NCBI RefSeq assembly: GCF_000971215.1
Contig: NZ_BBMA01000002.1
Span: 414,955-478,954, forward strand
Length of the DNA: 64,000 nucleotides
Reading direction: 5' to 3'
Origin: Demequina silvatica
GTDB lineage: Bacteria > Actinomycetota > Actinomycetes > Actinomycetales > Demequinaceae
Shown here: piece by piece, positions 32,153 through 40,716 of the stretch
Position numbering within the stretch: the first letter of the stretch is position 1
Layout: every line of letters begins with the position of its first letter
The notes under the pieces: model-generated
What the model saw: only the letters and a program-made list of their open reading frames with translations
Told to the model about the DNA's origin: nothing
Databases searched by the model: none
Position numbers and translations under genes: made by a program

Positions 32153-33493
32153 ATGTCACAAACCTTCGCCTCGCTGCGCTTCTTCAACTATCGCCTGTGG
32201 TTCGCGGGCGCCCTCGTGTCCAACGTGGGGACCTGGATGCAGCGGGTCGCGCAGGACTGGCTGGTGCTCACCGTGCTGACGCCGGAGTCCGGTGTGGCCG
32301 TGGGAATCACCACCGCGCTGCAGTTCGCGCCGTTCCTGTTCCTGTCCGCGTGGGCGGGCGTGCTCGCGGACCGGGTGGACCACCGCAAGCTGCTCATCTG
32401 GACGCAGGTGGGGCAGGGCGCGATGGGGCTGGGGCTGGGCCTCCTCACGGTGCTGGGCCACGTCGAGCTGTGGCACGTGTACGCGTTCGCTCTCGGCCTG
32501 GGCGTGGTGTCCGCGATCGACGGCCCCGCGCGGCAGACCTTCGTGTCCGACCTGGTGCCCACCGGCTCGCTGCCCAACGCCGTCGCGCTCAACAGCGCCT
32601 CCTTCAACGCCGCCCGGCTCATCGGGCCGGCGGTCGCGGGGCTGCTCATCGCCGCGGTCGGCACCGGCTGGGTGTTCCTGATCAACGCGGCGACGTTCGG
32701 CGCCACCATCGCCGCGCTCATGGCCATGCGGCTGGGCGAGCTGCACCACCAGGAGCGCGCCCCGCGCGGCCGCGGCCAGGTGCGCGAAGGGGTCCGCTAC
32801 ATCCGGCGCAGGCCCGACATCGTGGTGATCCTCGTGGTGGTGGGCACCGTCGCGGCGCTGGGACTGAACTTCCAGCTGACGAGCGCCATGATGGCCGCCA
32901 CCGAGTTCGGCAAGGGGCCGGGCGAGTACGGCATCCTCGGCTCGATCACCGCGATCGGCTCGCTCACGGGCGCGCTGCTGGCAGCCCGCCGCAAGCGTCC
33001 GCGCCTGCGGCTCGTGGTGGGCGCGGCGTTCGCCTTCGGGGTCGCGGCGGGCCTCATGGCGATCGCGCCGTCCTACTGGCTGTACGCGCTCAGCTGCATC
33101 CCGGTCGGCTTCACGGCGCTCACCATGATCACGTCCGCGAACGCCGCGGTGCAGACCACCACCACCCCGCTCATGCGCGGCCGGGTGATGGCGCTGTACA
33201 TGATGATCTTCCTGGGCGGCACGCCCATCGGGTCGCCCGTGGTCGGGTGGATCGGCGAGCACTGGGGGCCGCGCTGGGCGATCGGCGTGGGCGCGATCAC
33301 CGCGATCCTGGTCTCGCTGGGCGCGGCCGCATGGGTGGTCCGGGACTCCCGCCTCACGCTCAGCTACCAGCTGTCGCGGCCGTTCGTGCGCGTGCGCTAC
33401 CCCACCGCGGTCGAGGAGGAGCGCGAGCGCCGCGCGGAGGCCGCCGAGGACATCCTGGCCCAGCAGCTGGCGGACCGTTCCGCTCAGCGGTGA
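32153..33493 (+). CDS. MFS transporter (EntS/MFS_3-like)
   Basis: This 446-residue protein with about 12 helices belongs to the enterobactin-exporter-like MFS_3 group. Helix 1 reads FFNYRLWFAGALVSNVGTWMQRVAQDWLV, the motif-A loop is LADRVDHRKLL, and NAVALNSASFNAARLIGPAVAG is the family's helix-5 signature. It exports an unknown solute. The C-terminal tail after residue 400 is charged and cytosolic. It lies divergent from the ABC-F gene, which may mean a shared resistance role, but that is inference. Confidence 0.9.
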   Translation: MSQTFASLRFFNYRLWFAGALVSNVGTWMQRVAQDWLVLTVLTPESGVAVGITTALQFAPFLFLSAWAGVLADRVDHRKLLIWTQVGQGAMGLGLGLLTVLGHVELWHVYAFALGLGVVSAIDGPARQTFVSDLVPTGSLPNAVALNSASFNAARLIGPAVAGLLIAAVGTGWVFLINAATFGATIAALMAMRLGELHHQERAPRGRGQVREGVRYIRRRPDIVVILVVVGTVAALGLNFQLTSAMMAATEFGKGPGEYGILGSITAIGSLTGALLAARRKRPRLRLVVGAAFAFGVAAGLMAIAPSYWLYALSCIPVGFTALTMITSANAAVQTTTTPLMRGRVMALYMMIFLGGTPIGSPVVGWIGEHWGPRWAIGVGAITAILVSLGAAAWVVRDSRLTLSYQLSRPFVRVRYPTAVEEERERRAEAAEDILAQQLADRSAQR

Positions 33494-33596
33494 CCCCCGC
33501 ATCGTCCCTCCCGCGACCGCGTCGCGGCGACTCCCAGCGAACTCACCGGTGCCACCGCCACCGCCGCCCGCCATACTGGGCCCAGGAGGTGGACCG

Positions 33597-34028
33597 ATGG
33601 ACCACGTGACCGAGTACAGCGGCGACTACATCGACTCGTGCCGGTGGCGCATCGAGGCGGAGGTGGCGGCGTTCGACCTGCTGCGCAGCCAGGCGCCCGG
33701 CGACGGCTCGATGGACTCGGCGATCCAGGACATCGAGGACGAGTACTTCGTCGCCGTCGCGAGCCAGCTCGAGGGCATGTTCGCCGACCGCAGCCGCGAC
33801 GCCGAGGGCGAGGAGCCGGGGCCGTTGCAGGAGATGCGCGCCGTGGTGGAGTCGCTCAACGGGAACGGAGGGCGCTTCGACCCGCCGGAGGGCGCCGGGC
33901 TCGACGCGGACACCACGGTGCTCGAGCTGGACGCGGGTGACCCGATCAGGCTCGACCGGGAGTCCTTCCAGGACCTCGCCGACGCGTTCTTCGACGCGAT
34001 CGAGGACCACTTCAGCGAGGAGTCGTAG
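33597..34028 (+). CDS. Acidic hypothetical protein
   Basis: This 143-residue protein is strongly acidic and soluble, with no signal peptide or membrane helix. ATG 33597 has AGGAGG 8 nt upstream, and codon third positions are GC-rich as in real genes. It is probably alpha-helical at both ends (RWRIEAEVAAFDLLRSQ, FQDLADAFFDAIEDHF). I do not recognise the family. CATACT 24 nt upstream of the start may be its -10 box. CTCCCAGCGAA at 33534 resembles half of the response-regulator site, but the spacing is different. Confidence 0.7.
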   Translation: MDHVTEYSGDYIDSCRWRIEAEVAAFDLLRSQAPGDGSMDSAIQDIEDEYFVAVASQLEGMFADRSRDAEGEEPGPLQEMRAVVESLNGNGGRFDPPEGAGLDADTTVLELDAGDPIRLDRESFQDLADAFFDAIEDHFSEES

Positions 34029-34032
34029 GGCC

Positions 34033-34485
34033 TCAGGCCAGCCCGGTGCCCTCGGTGAGCGGGGCGACCATCATCCAGCGGATGCCGTAGCGGTCCTCGA
34101 AGGACGCGAACAGCTGTCCCCAGAACATGGGCGTGGGCTCCATCTCGATGTCCGCGCCGGCGGACAGCCGTCCCCAGATGTCGCGCAGGTCGTCCTCGTC
34201 GTCGAGCTCGAGGTTGATGGAGATCGCGTTGCCGTTGACCAGCACGTGGCCCATCGACGGCACGATGTCGGTGCCGTGGATCAGGTGCCCGCCCACGGTC
34301 TCGAGCGCGACGTGCATGACCCGGTCGGCCTCCTCGTCCGACAGCGGGGGCACGCCGGGCGGCTGCGGGACCTCGCCGATGCGCTGCAGCGGGGCTGCGA
34401 AGTCGCCGCCGAACACCTCGCGGTAGAAGCCGAAGGCCTCCTCGCACGTGCCGTCGAAGTTGAGGTAGGTGGAGACGGTCGCCAT
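34033..34485 (-). CDS. VOC/glyoxalase-fold protein of the PhnB-like group
   Basis: This 150-residue product starts VSTYLNFDGTCEEAFGFYREVFGG and ends FGQLFASFEDRYGIRWMM-like (here WGQLFASFEDRYGIRWMM), the two halves of the PhnB-like VOC fold. Such proteins are usually of unknown function or act as isomerases or resistance proteins. ATG 34485 has GGGAGGAACC upstream. It is convergent with the acidic hypothetical gene and follows the MerR gene on the same strand, across a hairpin made from two dispersed-motif copies. Confidence 0.87.
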   Translation of the reverse strand: MATVSTYLNFDGTCEEAFGFYREVFGGDFAAPLQRIGEVPQPPGVPPLSDEEADRVMHVALETVGGHLIHGTDIVPSMGHVLVNGNAISINLELDDEDDLRDIWGRLSAGADIEMEPTPMFWGQLFASFEDRYGIRWMMVAPLTEGTGLA

Positions 34486-34540
34486 GGTTCCTCCCGGGCT
34501 CGCGGCGCGGCCGTCGCGCCACCGGCCAGCGTATGTCCCG

Positions 34541-34582
34541 CGGGGACGATGCGCGCGGCGGCGACCACCGCATCGTCCCCCG
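34541..34582. terminator. Terminator-like hairpin built from two inverted dispersed-motif copies
   Basis: GGGGACGATGCG (34542-34553) and CGCATCGTCCCC (34569-34580) form a perfect 12-bp inverted repeat with a 15-nt loop. It lies 6 bp past the MerR stop. DNA uptake sequences in Neisseria form terminators in the same way; the parallel is inference. Confidence 0.7.
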
Positions 34583-34587
34583 GGGCG

Positions 34588-35433
34588 TCAGCGGGCCACG
34601 TACGGGAAGGCGACGTCGCAGACCGGGTCGTCCATCCCCGCCGCGAGCACGTCGGTGAAGTAGACCTCGCGCGACGGCAGGTCCTCGACCATCTCGCCGT
34701 GCGCGAGCACCCAGCTCGCGACCGCGTCGTAGGCCTCGAGGATCGCGGGGAACCCGTTCTGCGCGCGGGTCAGGGTGGCGAAGGCCTCTTGGTGGGCCGG
34801 CTCGAGCCGGATCGAGATGCCGGGCACCGGCGGCGCCCCGTCCGCGACCACCACGCACACCTCGACGAGGGCGCTCTGGTCGGGGGTGACGGAGCCGTGG
34901 TAGATCGCGTAGGTCGGATGCTCGGACGTGGTGTCGAGCGGCCGCAGTCCCGGATGGGCGGCGGCGTAGTCGAACAGGCGGACGAAGGCGCTCATGACGA
35001 AGTCATCCAGCTCGGGCTGGTAGACCTCGCGGGCGATGACGGCGAGCGTGCGCTCGGGCACGGTGCGGGTGGTGATGTCCATGGCGGGTTCTCCCTGGTG
35101 ATGCAGCTGATGGCCGATGTACCGGGCGAGCCCTCGTCGCTGCTCGTGCCGCCGCTCCTGCGCGACCCACCACGCGTCGAACGCCGGTGCCGCGTCCGCG
35201 TGAGGTCCGTCGAGGATCTCGCGGATCACGGGGAGCGGCACGTCGATGCGTCGCATGGTGCCGATCAGGGTCGCGCGGCGGATCTGATCGGGCGAGTAGA
35301 AGCGGTACGAGCTGACGGGGTCGACCCGCACGGGGGTGAGGAGGCCCTGGTCGTCGTAGTGCCGCAGCGCCTTGACGGACAGGCGGCTCAGCGCGGCCAG
35401 CTGGCCGATGCTGAGAAGCTCTCCCGAGTGCAT
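34588..35433 (-). CDS. MerR-family activator with GyrI-like effector-binding domain
   Basis: This 281-residue BmrR/TipA-type regulator has an N-terminal MerR winged helix (SIGQLAALSRLSVKALRHYDDQGLLTPV), a coiled-coil dimer helix at about residues 85-115, and a C-terminal GyrI-like drug-binding domain from about residue 118. It senses hydrophobic cationic or similar ligands. Its promoter shows the over-long 19-bp spacer that MerR proteins correct by DNA twisting, so it controls itself. ATG 35433 is 6 nt after the -10 box (leaderless). Confidence 0.92.
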   Translation of the reverse strand: MHSGELLSIGQLAALSRLSVKALRHYDDQGLLTPVRVDPVSSYRFYSPDQIRRATLIGTMRRIDVPLPVIREILDGPHADAAPAFDAWWVAQERRHEQRRGLARYIGHQLHHQGEPAMDITTRTVPERTLAVIAREVYQPELDDFVMSAFVRLFDYAAAHPGLRPLDTTSEHPTYAIYHGSVTPDQSALVEVCVVVADGAPPVPGISIRLEPAHQEAFATLTRAQNGFPAILEAYDAVASWVLAHGEMVEDLPSREVYFTDVLAAGMDDPVCDVAFPYVAR

Positions 35434-35439
35434 GCCGCC

Positions 35440-35470
35440 AGCATCGACCCTCCCCTCATGGGAGGGTCAA
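35440..35470 (-). promoter_or_regulatory. MerR-type promoter with operator in a 19-bp spacer
   Basis: On the minus strand: TTGACC (-35, 35470-35465), a 19-bp spacer, GATGCT (-10, 35445-35440), 6 nt, ATG. The palindrome GACCCTCCC-N5-GGGAGGGTC (35446-35468) fills the spacer. Confidence 0.8.
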
Positions 35471-35534
35471 GCGACGCGCCCGAACACCTCGTCTGCGAGG
35501 CAGGACGCGTCGCCCGCCGTGGTGTCCCGTCCGC

Positions 35535-35762
35535 TCAGCCCTCGACGCGGCGCTGCTGGTCGACGTGCTCGTCGCGCACCTCGGTGTGCGTGGTGTGCGA
35601 GCGCTGGCGGTTCGCGACCAGCGACACGATGAGGGCGATCACGCCCGCCGCGATGCAGATGTAGCCGACCATCGCGAGGTCGACGCCGTCGATCGCGTCG
35701 TCGACCGCGAAGGCCGCGATCGCGCCGACGACGATGAGGAAGATGCCGGTACCGAGTGCCAT
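35535..35762 (-). CDS. Small two-helix membrane protein (DUF6458)
   Basis: This 75-residue protein has two membrane helices (GTGIFLIVVGAIAAFAV and VGYICIAAGVIALIVSLVAN) and a short polar tail, which fits the actinobacterial DUF6458 family. Function is unknown. ATG 35762 is the start that leaves the first helix at the N-terminus, as in other members; AGGGA lies 8-12 nt upstream. A dispersed-motif copy (35864-35874) is in the upstream gap. Confidence 0.85.
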   Translation of the reverse strand: MALGTGIFLIVVGAIAAFAVDDAIDGVDLAMVGYICIAAGVIALIVSLVANRQRSHTTHTEVRDEHVDQQRRVEG

Positions 35763-35970
35763 GATGCGTTCCCTGCTCTCCGGCGGGCCGTTCCGTCGGA
35801 CCGGGACCTCCGGCCGAGGGCGTCTGTCGCGATCCCGCCGCCAGGTGCAACGCACGTCTGCCAGGGACGATGCGCGGGAGACCGGGCGCTCGCCTCACCC
35901 TTTGCGGCGATTACCAGGGATGACGCGATTTCTCACAGACGGGAATAGGAGAGGCGCTGGGGCCCGCGCT

Positions 35971-36426
35971 TCAGTCGGCGTCCAGCCCGCCGATGACCTC
36001 GCATGCGCGCGTGTTGAGGGGTCGCAGCTCGCGGTCGCGCAGCATGACGGACTGGAGCAGCTCCTGGTCGCCCATGTCGATGACCAGCTGCGCGCTGGTG
36101 GGACCCTCGCCGGCGGGGCACGTGGCCGCGCCGAGCGAAAGGCGGACCGTCACCTCGCCGCCCGCGGGGAGGGCCACGTCGAGGCCCGCCGCGTCGAGGC
36201 GCTCGAAGTAGGGGGTGAAGACGGTGCCGCCGGCGATCACCACCGGCTGGTCCCACACGGACTCGAGCGTCACGTCGATCGACCGCGTCGCGAAGGAGTC
36301 CGTGGGCAGCTCCGCGACCGCGGCGGTCGCGAGCACGGGGTACTCGGGCGCGCCGGCGCAGCCCGCGAGCGCGGGAAGCACCAGCGCCGTCGCGGCGGCG
36401 AGGCGGATCACGGACGGGTGCGGCAT
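35971..36426 (-). CDS. Hypothetical lipoprotein
   Basis: This 151-residue product has a signal peptide with lipobox LPALAGC (about Cys23), so it should be lipid-anchored outside the membrane. The mature part is a small beta domain with cysteines in ATCPAG and RACEVIGG. I do not recognise a family. ATG 36426 follows CACAAT by 6 nt, which fits the leaderless pattern; an in-frame start further upstream would spoil the signal peptide. Confidence 0.78.
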   Translation of the reverse strand: MPHPSVIRLAAATALVLPALAGCAGAPEYPVLATAAVAELPTDSFATRSIDVTLESVWDQPVVIAGGTVFTPYFERLDAAGLDVALPAGGEVTVRLSLGAATCPAGEGPTSAQLVIDMGDQELLQSVMLRDRELRPLNTRACEVIGGLDAD

Positions 36427-36432
36427 GGCGCC

Positions 36433-36438
36433 ATTGTG
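36433..36438 (-). promoter_or_regulatory. -10-like box CACAAT of a leaderless promoter
   Basis: On the minus strand CACAAT-GGCGCC-ATG, a 6-nt gap. Confidence 0.45.
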
Positions 36439-36482
36439 GCGCCTCCGCACGTCCGCCGGCATCCCGCCCTGCCGTGGTCCGT

Positions 36483-36488
36483 CATGAT
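36483..36488 (+). promoter_or_regulatory. -10-like box CATGAT of a leaderless promoter
   Basis: CATGAT-GGATCC-ATG, a 6-nt gap to the aldose epimerase start at 36495. Confidence 0.45.
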
Positions 36489-36494
36489 GGATCC

Positions 36495-37409
36495 ATGCCG
36501 GAGATCATCACGCTCGAGAACCCGCACTGGCGCGTGGGGCTGGTGCCCGCCACGGGCGGCTCCGTCGCATACGGTCAGGTCCGGATCGGGAACGAGTGGG
36601 CCGACGTGCTGCGACCGACCTCGGCGGCGGACCTCTCCGTGGCGTCCGAGACCGCGTCCTACCCCCTGGTGCCGTGGTCGAACCGCATCCGGGAAGGCCG
36701 CCTCCTGTGGGACGGCGCGCCGTACGCGCTGCGCACCAACTGGCCCGACGGCACCGCCATCCACGGCACCGGCTGGGAGTATCCGTGGGAGGTGGTCGAG
36801 CACACCGGCGAGCGCGCCGTGCTCCGGTTCGACTCGCGCGACTTCTTCGGGGTGAACTGGCCCTGGGCCTTCGTCGCCCGCTTCACGTACGCGCTCGACG
36901 GGGACCGCTTCGAGTGGACCTACGCGATCGACAACGTCGACGAGGAGCCCTTCCCCGCAGGCTTCGGCCACCACCCGTTCCTGCTCAAGCGCGTGGCGGG
37001 CTCGGGCGAGGGCGTGCTCACGCTGCACTGCACGCGGGCGTACGCGCTCGAGAACCAGATGGCGGTCGCGGCCGCCGGCGCGATCCCGGCGCACGCGGAC
37101 TTCTCCGCCGGCCGGCCCATCGGCGACACCTTCGTCGACGACTGCCTCACCGGCCGGACGGGCGAGGTCCTCGCGACCGTCGAGTACCCCGGCGCGCTGT
37201 CGCTCGATGTGACCGCGGACCCCCTGCTCTCGCACGCCGTGCTGTACGTCCCCCCGGGCAAGGACTTCTTCGCGCTCGAGCCGGTGTCGCACGCCAACGA
37301 CGCGTTCACGCTGCAGGCGCAGGGCGTCGGGGGCACCGGCCTGGTCACGCTGGACCCGGGCGCCACCGTCGAGGCGGGGTTCGCCATCGCCGCGACCGCG
37401 CAGCGCTGA
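36495..37409 (+). CDS. Aldose 1-epimerase family protein
   Basis: This 304-residue galactose-mutarotase-like beta-sandwich has the conserved PWSNRIREGR loop, the catalytic histidines in IHGTGWEYPW and FGHHPFLL, and the catalytic glutamate near ALEPVSHANDAF. It interconverts anomers of sugars or sugar phosphates in the cytosol. ATG 36495 is set by the leaderless -10 box. The next gene starts 5 nt after its stop, so the two are probably co-transcribed. Confidence 0.9.
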   Translation: MPEIITLENPHWRVGLVPATGGSVAYGQVRIGNEWADVLRPTSAADLSVASETASYPLVPWSNRIREGRLLWDGAPYALRTNWPDGTAIHGTGWEYPWEVVEHTGERAVLRFDSRDFFGVNWPWAFVARFTYALDGDRFEWTYAIDNVDEEPFPAGFGHHPFLLKRVAGSGEGVLTLHCTRAYALENQMAVAAAGAIPAHADFSAGRPIGDTFVDDCLTGRTGEVLATVEYPGALSLDVTADPLLSHAVLYVPPGKDFFALEPVSHANDAFTLQAQGVGGTGLVTLDPGATVEAGFAIAATAQR

Positions 37410-37413
37410 CGCC

Positions 37414-39948
37414 GTGAGCGGCACGCGCGGAACCCGCCCCGGAGCGGTGGTCGCGCTCGCGCTGCTCACCGCGGTCGGGGGCGTCCTCGACGCCGCACTG
37501 GCCGCGCTGCTGCTCGCCGTGGGCGGCGAGGCGCCCGGCATCGACCGCGCCACCACCATCGCCGTCGGGATCGCGGGCATCGCGCTCATCGCGGTCGCGG
37601 TCAGCCTGTGGCGCGGGTCGAACGGGGCGCGGGTGGTGCTCACGGTGCTCGCCGGCTTCCGCGTGCTCGAGGCGACGCACGATGCGGCGAACGGCGGCGC
37701 GGTCGCGGAGGCTCTCCTGGTGGTCACCGGCGCGGGCGTCACCCTGGCGCTCGCATGGAGCACGCGCGCGACCGCATGGTTCCAGGGGTCGCGCGAGCGC
37801 GACCTCGCGGACGCGGTGAGCGCGGAGCCCGCCACGCTCCGCGCACGGCTCGCGCGCGCCGCGGAGCTCGCGGTGCAGGCGCTGGTGGTGTGGGCGACCA
37901 TCGAGCTGGCACCGGGCGTGACCGCCGACGGCTGGGTGGCTGCGCTGCTCGCCGCCGTGGCCGCCGCGCTGGTGAACTGGGCGATGCAGCCGGCATGGCT
38001 GCGGATCGCGAGCCGCTTCGGGTGGGCCGGCGCGCTCGCCACGGCGCTGTTCGCCAACGCGGTGACGGTGGGCGTGGCGCTGTGGCTCGCCCCAGGGATC
38101 GACGTCGCCGGGCCCGGCTGGGTGCTGCTCGCCTCGTGGATCCTCACGGTCCTGCTCACGGTGGTCTCGTGGCTGTTCTCCGTCAACAGCCACGACTACC
38201 TCCTGGTCCACGCCGCGCGCATGGCGATGAAGGGCGAACGGCCCGAGCCCGACGGGCTCGACGGCGTGCTGTTCGTCCAGCTCGACGGCGTCTCCGCGCC
38301 GCTCCTCGAGCAGGAGCTGCGCGCGGGCAACCTGCCCACCATCGCGCGCTGGATCCGCGGCGGCACCCACACGTGGACCGAGTGGACCGCACGCGTGCCG
38401 TCCACCACGCCCGTGAGCCAGGCGGGGATCCTGCACGGCTCCTCGCAGGGCATCCCCGCGTTCCGCTGGTGGGACCGCGCGCTGAGCCGGATGGTGGTCG
38501 CGAACCGTCCCGACGACGCGGCGTTGATCGAATCCCGCGTGAGCGACGGACGCGGGCTCCTCGCGGACGGCGGGGTGTCCATCTCGAACCTGTTCTCGGG
38601 CGACGCGGAGCGGTCGTTCCTCACCATGAGCGGCATGCGCGGCGGCGACCGCTCGCTCGGCCCCTCCCGCAGCTATGCAGCGTTCTTCACACACCCGGCG
38701 GGCTTCGCGCGCGCGTTCACCCGCACGATCGGGGAGATGGGCAAGGAGGTATGGCAGGCGCGGCGCCAGGAGTGGCGCGGCGTCGAGCCGCGCGTCCACC
38801 GCGGCGGCTCCTACGTGGCCCTGCGCGGCATCACCAACGTGCTGCTGCGCGACCTCAACGTCGCGCTCGTGATCGAGGCCATGATGGACGGCGCGCGGTC
38901 CATCTACGTCGACTTCGTGGACTACGACGAGATCGCGCATCACGCGGGTGTCACGCGTCCAGAGTCGCTCGCGTCCCTGTACGGCCTCGACGCGACCCTG
39001 CGGACGTTCGAGCGCGTCATCGAGGCGGGCATCGCGCCGCGGCAGTACAGGATGGTGCTCCTGTCCGACCACGGCCAGAGCCAGGGCGCGACGTTCCTCA
39101 CCCGGTACGGCACCACCCTCGAGCAGCTGGTGGCCGCCCACACCGGCGGGCGCGGGATCGACGCCGCCGAGGACCAGGAGGCGTGGGGGCGCGTACGGCT
39201 GCTCGTGCGGGAGGCCGCCGCGCAGGACTCGGTCTCCGGACGCGCGGCGGGCCGCGCGATGGACCGCCGGGACGCGAAGGCGACCGCCGCATCGTCCCCC
39301 GGCCAGGGAGAGGGCGCGGGGCCGGCGCTCGCGGTGGTGGGGTCGGGCAACCTGGGCGGCGTGTGGTTCACCGACTCCGCCGAGCCGCTCACGCTCGCGG
39401 ACCTGGAGGCGCAGCATCCGGGGCTGGTGGAGGCGCTCGCCACGCACCCGGGCATCGGGTTCCTGGTGGTGCGCGCGGCGTCGGGCGCCGTCGCGATCGG
39501 GCCGCGCGGGCTGCGTCGGCTCGCGACCGGCGAGGTCGAGGGCGAGGACCCGCTCGCGGCGTTCGGCGAGGACGCGGCCGCGGACATGGCGCGCGTCGCC
39601 GCGTTCCCCGAGGCGCCGGACATCTACGTGAACTCGCTGCACGAGCCCGGCCTCGACGAGGTCGCCGCGTTCGAGGAGCTGGTGGGCTGCCACGGCGGGC
39701 TGGGCGGCTGGCAGACCCGTCCGCTCCTGGTGCACCCCGCCGGGTGGGAGCTGGATCCGGAGCTGCTGGACGGCGGGCGCCTCCGCGGCGCCGAGCAGGT
39801 GCACCTGCAGCTGGTGCGATGGCTCGAGGACCTGGGCCACCGCGGAGAGCTCCCCGGGGCGAGGGGTGTCGCGGGCGCGGTGCGGGACGGTGCGCCGCTG
39901 GACGGTGCGCCGCGCGCCGGAGGCGAGGAGCCCGCGGCTACCCCCTAG
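37414..39948 (+). CDS. Holin-like membrane domain fused to an alkaline-phosphatase-superfamily domain
   Basis: This 844-residue protein has about 8 membrane helices in the first 255 residues, the later ones resembling the phage holin family 4 (ELAPGVTADGWVAALLAAVAAALVNW). From about residue 280 a metal-dependent phosphohydrolase domain follows: LFVQLDGVSAPLL, catalytic Thr/Ser region STTPVSQAGILHG, DFVDYDEIAHHAG and LLSDHGQSQG supply the two-metal ligands. The substrate may be a membrane or cell-wall phosphoester. A dispersed-motif copy (39288-39300, AASSPGQ) falls in a loop. The start is GTG 37414. Confidence 0.82.
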   Translation: MSGTRGTRPGAVVALALLTAVGGVLDAALAALLLAVGGEAPGIDRATTIAVGIAGIALIAVAVSLWRGSNGARVVLTVLAGFRVLEATHDAANGGAVAEALLVVTGAGVTLALAWSTRATAWFQGSRERDLADAVSAEPATLRARLARAAELAVQALVVWATIELAPGVTADGWVAALLAAVAAALVNWAMQPAWLRIASRFGWAGALATALFANAVTVGVALWLAPGIDVAGPGWVLLASWILTVLLTVVSWLFSVNSHDYLLVHAARMAMKGERPEPDGLDGVLFVQLDGVSAPLLEQELRAGNLPTIARWIRGGTHTWTEWTARVPSTTPVSQAGILHGSSQGIPAFRWWDRALSRMVVANRPDDAALIESRVSDGRGLLADGGVSISNLFSGDAERSFLTMSGMRGGDRSLGPSRSYAAFFTHPAGFARAFTRTIGEMGKEVWQARRQEWRGVEPRVHRGGSYVALRGITNVLLRDLNVALVIEAMMDGARSIYVDFVDYDEIAHHAGVTRPESLASLYGLDATLRTFERVIEAGIAPRQYRMVLLSDHGQSQGATFLTRYGTTLEQLVAAHTGGRGIDAAEDQEAWGRVRLLVREAAAQDSVSGRAAGRAMDRRDAKATAASSPGQGEGAGPALAVVGSGNLGGVWFTDSAEPLTLADLEAQHPGLVEALATHPGIGFLVVRAASGAVAIGPRGLRRLATGEVEGEDPLAAFGEDAAADMARVAAFPEAPDIYVNSLHEPGLDEVAAFEELVGCHGGLGGWQTRPLLVHPAGWELDPELLDGGRLRGAEQVHLQLVRWLEDLGHRGELPGARGVAGAVRDGAPLDGAPRAGGEEPAATP

Positions 39949-39981
39949 AATGGGTGCACGCGCCGCCGCCGTGCGGTGTTC

Positions 39982-40052
39982 GCGGGTGTAGTTCAATGGC
40001 AGAACTTCAGCTTCCCAAGCTGATAGCGCGGGTTCGATTCCCGTCACCCGCT
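39982..40052 (+). tRNA. tRNA-Gly(CCC)
   Basis: A 71-nt cloverleaf: acceptor GCGGGTG/CACCCGC with discriminator T, D arm GTTCAATGGCAGAAC, anticodon stem TCAGC/GCTGA with loop TTCCCAA (anticodon CCC), and T arm GCGGG-TTCGATT-CCCGT. CCA is not encoded. A terminator follows 7 nt later. Confidence 0.96.
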
Positions 40053-40058
40053 CGTTCA

Positions 40059-40086
40059 CGAAGGCCCCTCTCCGGAGGGGCCTTCG
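40059..40086 (+). terminator. Terminator after tRNA-Gly
   Basis: CGAAGGCCCCTC and GAGGGGCCTTCG form a 12-bp stem with a TCCG loop, just after the tRNA. Confidence 0.9.
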
Positions 40087-40216
40087 TCGCTCCTACGCCG
40101 CGCGGGCGAGCTCCGCTGATCTGATCGAGCAGGAGGACGGCACCCGATCTGCTGCGGCGTATCAATCCAGCGGACGGCGCCGGCGCGCACACCGCCCGCC
40201 GGCGCCGCGGCCGCGC

Positions 40217-40621
40217 TCAGGCGGTGATGTCGCGTCCCCGGACGGTGAGCGCCCAGATCACGAACACCGCGATCGCGATCATGATGACCGACCACACCGG
40301 GTAGTACGGCAGCCACATGAAGTTCGCGATCGCGCTGATCACGGCGAGGATCACACCGAGCGTGCGCGCCCAGATGGCGCCGCGGAAGATGAACACCCCC
40401 GCCAGCAGGATCACGATCCCGAGCAGCAGGTGGATCCATCCCCACGTGGTGACGTCGAACTGGAACACCCATTCCTCGCCGACCACGAAGAACTCGTCGT
40501 TGAAGAGCGCGACCATCCCGGTGGTCGCCTCGAACGCGCCGACCATGATCATCATGACGCCGGCGAAGGCGGCGAACCCCACCGCGGTCTCGCTGCGGTG
40601 CGGCATGTCTGCGTGCGACAT
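40217..40621 (-). CDS. DUF7144-type four-helix membrane protein
   Basis: This 134-residue membrane protein has four helices (GFAAFAGVMMIMVGAFEATTG, GWIHLLLGIVILLAGVFIF, LGVILAVISAIANFMW and VWSVIMIAIAVFVIWAL). Family members are often adjacent to stress or transport genes and have no known function. ATG 40621 has the weak site GGGGG 5-9 nt upstream. It may share a transcript with the DUF5317 gene 95 bp upstream. Confidence 0.85.
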   Translation of the reverse strand: MSHADMPHRSETAVGFAAFAGVMMIMVGAFEATTGMVALFNDEFFVVGEEWVFQFDVTTWGWIHLLLGIVILLAGVFIFRGAIWARTLGVILAVISAIANFMWLPYYPVWSVIMIAIAVFVIWALTVRGRDITA

Positions 40622-40716
40622 CTGAACCCCCTGGACACGTGCCGCGCGGCCCACCGTCCGGGTCGTGCTGACATCGCCAGTATGAACCGCTGCCGGGGAT
40701 CTCGCAGGGCGGACGG

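Noticed and set aside
33534..33590. CTCCCAGCGAACTCACCG as a fourth response-regulator promoter
   Set aside because: The second half-site is poor and the gap to the -10 box is 23 nt, not 10.
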